A stretch of 64,000 nucleotides of DNA from NCBI GenBank assembly GCA_016713005.1, contig JADJPY010000012.1:124001-188000 (forward strand), given 5' to 3'. The notes beneath the pieces are model-generated. The model was not told the origin of the DNA and did no database searches. It worked only from the letters and a program-made list of their open reading frames with translations. The stretch is from Ramlibacter sp. (GTDB lineage Bacteria; Pseudomonadota; Gammaproteobacteria; Burkholderiales; Burkholderiaceae_C). Positions 61,581 through 64,000 of the stretch are shown piece after piece (the first letter of the stretch is position 1; the number at the start of each line of letters is the position of its first letter). The translations under genes and the position numbers were made by a program.

Positions 61581-62942
61581 CTAGCCAAACTCACACACAA
61601 TGTCCTGCCGTTTTTCGCCCGGCGGCCAGGCGATGCGCTCCAGCGCGACGATTTCCCAGCTGAACTCCGGGCTGATGCGCTGGCTCAGCATGGCCGCGAC
61701 GGCTTCACGCATGGCGTCCGACAGCGGCATGGCCAGCACCAGTTCGACGCGGATGCGGTCGTGTGCCTGCTGCACCAGCCGGAACTCGCGCACCGGAGCC
61801 ACATCCAGCCAGTCGCTGGCGGTCAGACGCACGAACAAGCCCCTCCCCGAAGGCGTGCGCAGCAGGCCACGCCGGCGCCCCAGCAGCTGCGTCAGCGTTG
61901 GCAACCCGGCCCCGCAGGCAGGGCAGCGCGGATGCAGTGCGGCCACATCACCCAGGTCGTAGCGGATGGCCGGGCTGGCCCAGTGGTGCAGGCCGGTGAC
62001 CAGCACACGACCGGTCTCGCCCTGTGGCAGCGCCTGGCCCGCGTCGTCCACGGTTTCGACGATGGTGTTGGTCACGGCCACATGGTAGGGCGGGTCGTCG
62101 CCCCTGTCGTTCGGACATTGCCAGGCGACGGGGCCGATTTCCTCGCACGAGTACCGGTCGCGAATGGAGGCGCCCAGTACCTGGCGCGTGCGCTGGCGCA
62201 GCCGTGCTTCGATGGTCCCGCCGAAGGTGATGACCTGTTCCAGCCCTGACGGGGGGGTCGCATCGCCCGCTTCATACGCCTCCAGCATGCCCGACAGGAC
62301 AGTCGGATTCACGGCCAGCCAGGCCGGCGCCAGGCGCGCGAGCCATTGCGCGTGCTCCGCCATGCTGAAGTCGGTGTTGCGACGGGTGTAGAGGTGGCTT
62401 TCTCCCAGCCAGGGGTTGCCGCGCGCAAACACGTGCTCCAGACCGGGGTGCGGGTCGGTGCGCGAACCCAGGGCGGCGCGCGTGCGCATAAGGTCGCGAC
62501 CGTGGCGGGGGTGGCCGGCATGGAAATGATTGCGCACGACGCGCAGTGAGTGTTGCGAGACAAAGAAGCGCACCGGCATGCCAGTGGAACCAGAGGTGCT
62601 GTGCGGGAGCGCGTCACCGTGCGCCGCGGGCAGGGGCAGCGCGCCGTGGGACTCGACAAGGCGGCGGAATTCCGCACGCTCCAGGATGGGCAGCTGCGTC
62701 TGCCGGGAGACCGGACCGTTGCGGCGCAACCGGTCACGCCAGGCAGGTGAGGCCTGCACCACGAAGGCCAGCAGGCGTTGCAGGGACTTCGTCTGGAAGG
62801 CCTGCCACACCGCAGGTGGCGCGCGCTCCAGTGTCAGGATCAGTCCCACGTCGGCGATGCGCTGCGCGTCCAGGCCGTCCACGCGCGCGGGCCACTGCCA
62901 GGATGCCGGTGTCTCCAGTGGGGGTGCCGGGGCGAATTCCAT
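61581..62942 (-). CDS. CapK/phenylacetate-CoA ligase-family adenylate-forming protein, paralog 1
   Basis: 453 residues. ANL-superfamily pattern: P-loop HSTSGSTGMPVRFFVS near 114, RYSCEEIGPVAWQCP near 265, RYDLGDVAALHPRCPACG near 334 with a CxxC, and TQLLGRRRGLL beyond. The CapK branch includes capsule-related and coenzyme F390 synthetase-like proteins; the acid activated is unknown. Paralog of the next gene upstream, 18 bp away. Neither is paaK: phenylacetate ligase motifs are only partly shared. Confidence 0.82.
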   Translation of the reverse strand: MEFAPAPPLETPASWQWPARVDGLDAQRIADVGLILTLERAPPAVWQAFQTKSLQRLLAFVVQASPAWRDRLRRNGPVSRQTQLPILERAEFRRLVESHGALPLPAAHGDALPHSTSGSTGMPVRFFVSQHSLRVVRNHFHAGHPRHGRDLMRTRAALGSRTDPHPGLEHVFARGNPWLGESHLYTRRNTDFSMAEHAQWLARLAPAWLAVNPTVLSGMLEAYEAGDATPPSGLEQVITFGGTIEARLRQRTRQVLGASIRDRYSCEEIGPVAWQCPNDRGDDPPYHVAVTNTIVETVDDAGQALPQGETGRVLVTGLHHWASPAIRYDLGDVAALHPRCPACGAGLPTLTQLLGRRRGLLRTPSGRGLFVRLTASDWLDVAPVREFRLVQQAHDRIRVELVLAMPLSDAMREAVAAMLSQRISPEFSWEIVALERIAWPPGEKRQDIVCEFG

Positions 62943-62960
62943 GGTGCCTGTCTCGTGTGG

Positions 62961-64000
62961 TCAAACCAGGCTCAACACGTCCTGACGCTTGATGCCCGGT
63001 CCCCAGGCAATGCGGTCAACCTGCCGGATTTCGAACGTGAACGAAGGATCGACCACGCGCGCCAGCATGGCCTGCGCCGTCTCGTGGTCGGACGCCGTAA
63101 GGGGCCGCTCCACCACCAGTTCGACCAGCATGTGTGAGGGGGAGTCCTGCACCAGACGGTGTTCGCGCACGGGCAGGATGGACAGCCAGTCCTTGCCGGT
63201 CAGCTTGAGGTACTTGCGTTCACCCGAGGGCAGGCGCACCAGGAAGCGCTTTCGCCCCAGCAATTGCGTCAGCGACGGCACCTGCGCGCCGCATGCCGGG
63301 CAGCGTGGGTGCAGGGCGGCAATGTCGCCGATGTCGTAGCGGATGACGGGCGTGGCCCAGTGGTGCAGGCCGGTCACCAGCACGCGGCCTGCCTGCCCGG
63401 GCGTGCAGGGCGAATCGCTCTCATCTACGGTCTCCACCACCGCGTTGCCCACGCACACGTGGTACGCCGGCGTTTCGCTGGCGTCGTGCGGGCACTGCAG
63501 GGCGACCGGGCCGATCTCCTCGCAGGTGTAGCGGTCGCGTATGGACGCGCCGGTCAGGGCGCGTGTGCGCTGCCGCAGCACGTCGTCCACCGTTTCTCCA
63601 ATGGTCAGCACCTGTTCGAGCCCCGCCGGTGGAGAAACCGCGCCCGACTCGATCTCGTCCAGCATGCCGCGCAGCACCGACGGCGCGGTGTTCAGGTACG
63701 CCGGCCCGGTGTCGTGCAGCCACTGCGCGTGCTCGCGGATGGTGCCCTGCTGGCTGTTCCGCCCCACCATCGGGCCCATTCCCAACCACCTGTCCCCGGT
63801 GATCACCTGGTGCGGCTGACCGGGGTGCGGGGCAAATCGCGTGAGCAAGCCGGCGAACAGGCGCCGCAGGTCACGGCCATGGCGTGCGTGATCCGCCAGG
63901 TAGTGGCTGTCTGAGACGCGCTGGGCCAGGGCGCTGACGTAAAAGTCGACCGGGACGCCGCTGGAGCCGGAGGTCAGGCCCTTTCGCGCGCCACCATGTG
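62961..64000 (-). CDS. CapK-like adenylate-forming protein, paralog 2, cut by window edge
   Basis: C-terminal ~345 residues are visible; the frame is open to base 64000, so the 5' end lies outside. The same landmarks as paralog 1 occur in order: TSGSSGVPVDFYVS, RHGRDLRRL, RYTCEEIGPVALQCP, RYDIGDIAALHPRCPACG, TQLLGRKRFLVRLPSGER and IAWGPGIKRQDVL at the end. By eye roughly half of residues are shared with paralog 1, so this is an old tandem duplication with room for different substrates. Both are on the minus strand ahead of the AGMO-YhhN gene. Confidence 0.82.
   Translation of the reverse strand, partial: HGGARKGLTSGSSGVPVDFYVSALAQRVSDSHYLADHARHGRDLRRLFAGLLTRFAPHPGQPHQVITGDRWLGMGPMVGRNSQQGTIREHAQWLHDTGPAYLNTAPSVLRGMLDEIESGAVSPPAGLEQVLTIGETVDDVLRQRTRALTGASIRDRYTCEEIGPVALQCPHDASETPAYHVCVGNAVVETVDESDSPCTPGQAGRVLVTGLHHWATPVIRYDIGDIAALHPRCPACGAQVPSLTQLLGRKRFLVRLPSGERKYLKLTGKDWLSILPVREHRLVQDSPSHMLVELVVERPLTASDHETAQAMLARVVDPSFTFEIRQVDRIAWGPGIKRQDVLSLV

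Noticed and set aside
61581..64000. CapK-like pair considered as phenylacetate-CoA ligase (paaK) linked to the paa operon
   Set aside because: They are 23 kb from paaA, are diverged from PaaK in the motifs I can recall, and form their own tandem pair.

Overview
This window looks like chromosomal DNA of a GC-rich betaproteobacterium, most likely Burkholderiales, family Comamonadaceae. The evidence is the rplM-rpsI ... erpA-anmK-M23 peptidase-tyrS neighbourhood, a tandem double-length UvrA, an SAH riboswitch in front of ahcY, a paaABCDE operon with a TetR-type palindrome, and a small dispersed repeat found eight times. Genes are tightly packed, with many ATGA or TGATG start/stop overlaps. No gap without a gene exceeds about 200 bases. 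I see no tRNA, rRNA, CRISPR array or insertion sequence.

Layout. 1-631: a low-GC gene of unknown function, open at the left edge, followed by what may be the C-terminal scrap of an older gene. 638-2682: two AraC-type regulators. 2829-13456: an eleven-gene run on the plus strand built around leucine/isovalerate breakdown (both methylcrotonyl-CoA carboxylase subunits, acyl-CoA dehydrogenase, methylglutaconyl-CoA hydratase, HMG-CoA lyase) plus passenger genes (exported hydrolase, DUF4126 protein, 2-hydroxyacid dehydrogenase, YbaK-type editing protein, DUF1289 protein, DsbA-fold isomerase). A tandem 14-bp site with 21-bp spacing lies between it and the AraC gene. 13510-15569: an MHS-family transporter preceded by three 21-bp-phased repeats and followed by a small membrane protein. 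15606-24536: periplasmic binding protein, double UvrA, acetylpolyamine-amidohydrolase-like protein and HAD phosphatase. 24586-27942: divergent prfC and a Sel1-repeat protein.

27972-31191: SAH riboswitch, ahcY, tlyA, metF, a methyl-cycle operon. 31211-34317: EamA transporter, an exostosin/RXYLT1-like glycosyltransferase and a divergent UDP-xylose-synthase-like gene. 34466-39066: ompW, then paaEDCBA (minus strand) with its operator. 39088-47018: rlmJ, rplM-rpsI, DUF6776, NlpC/P60, CapA-like, bactofilin, erpA, anmK and an M23 peptidase (cell-wall and translation genes). 47138-52001: tyrS, ankyrin protein, CDF transporter, dtd, ybeY and phoH. 52030-59809: a two-component pair, ruvAB, and a MacAB/LolCDE-like export system. 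59775-64000: an alkylglycerol-monooxygenase-like/YhhN fusion and two CapK-like adenylate-forming proteins, the second cut by the window edge.

The most unusual signal is the ~55-bp repeat: a small TGCTA...TAGC stem followed by a conserved arm ending in CTGGAGGCC. Five copies are translated in frame inside tlyA, paaE, rlmJ, a HAD phosphatase and the AGMO-YhhN fusion. One copy supplies the phoH stop codon and the ybeY Shine-Dalgarno sequence. Another supplies the apparent Shine-Dalgarno of a DUF1289 gene. It behaves like a protein-coding palindromic element that can also serve as a portable ribosome-binding site.
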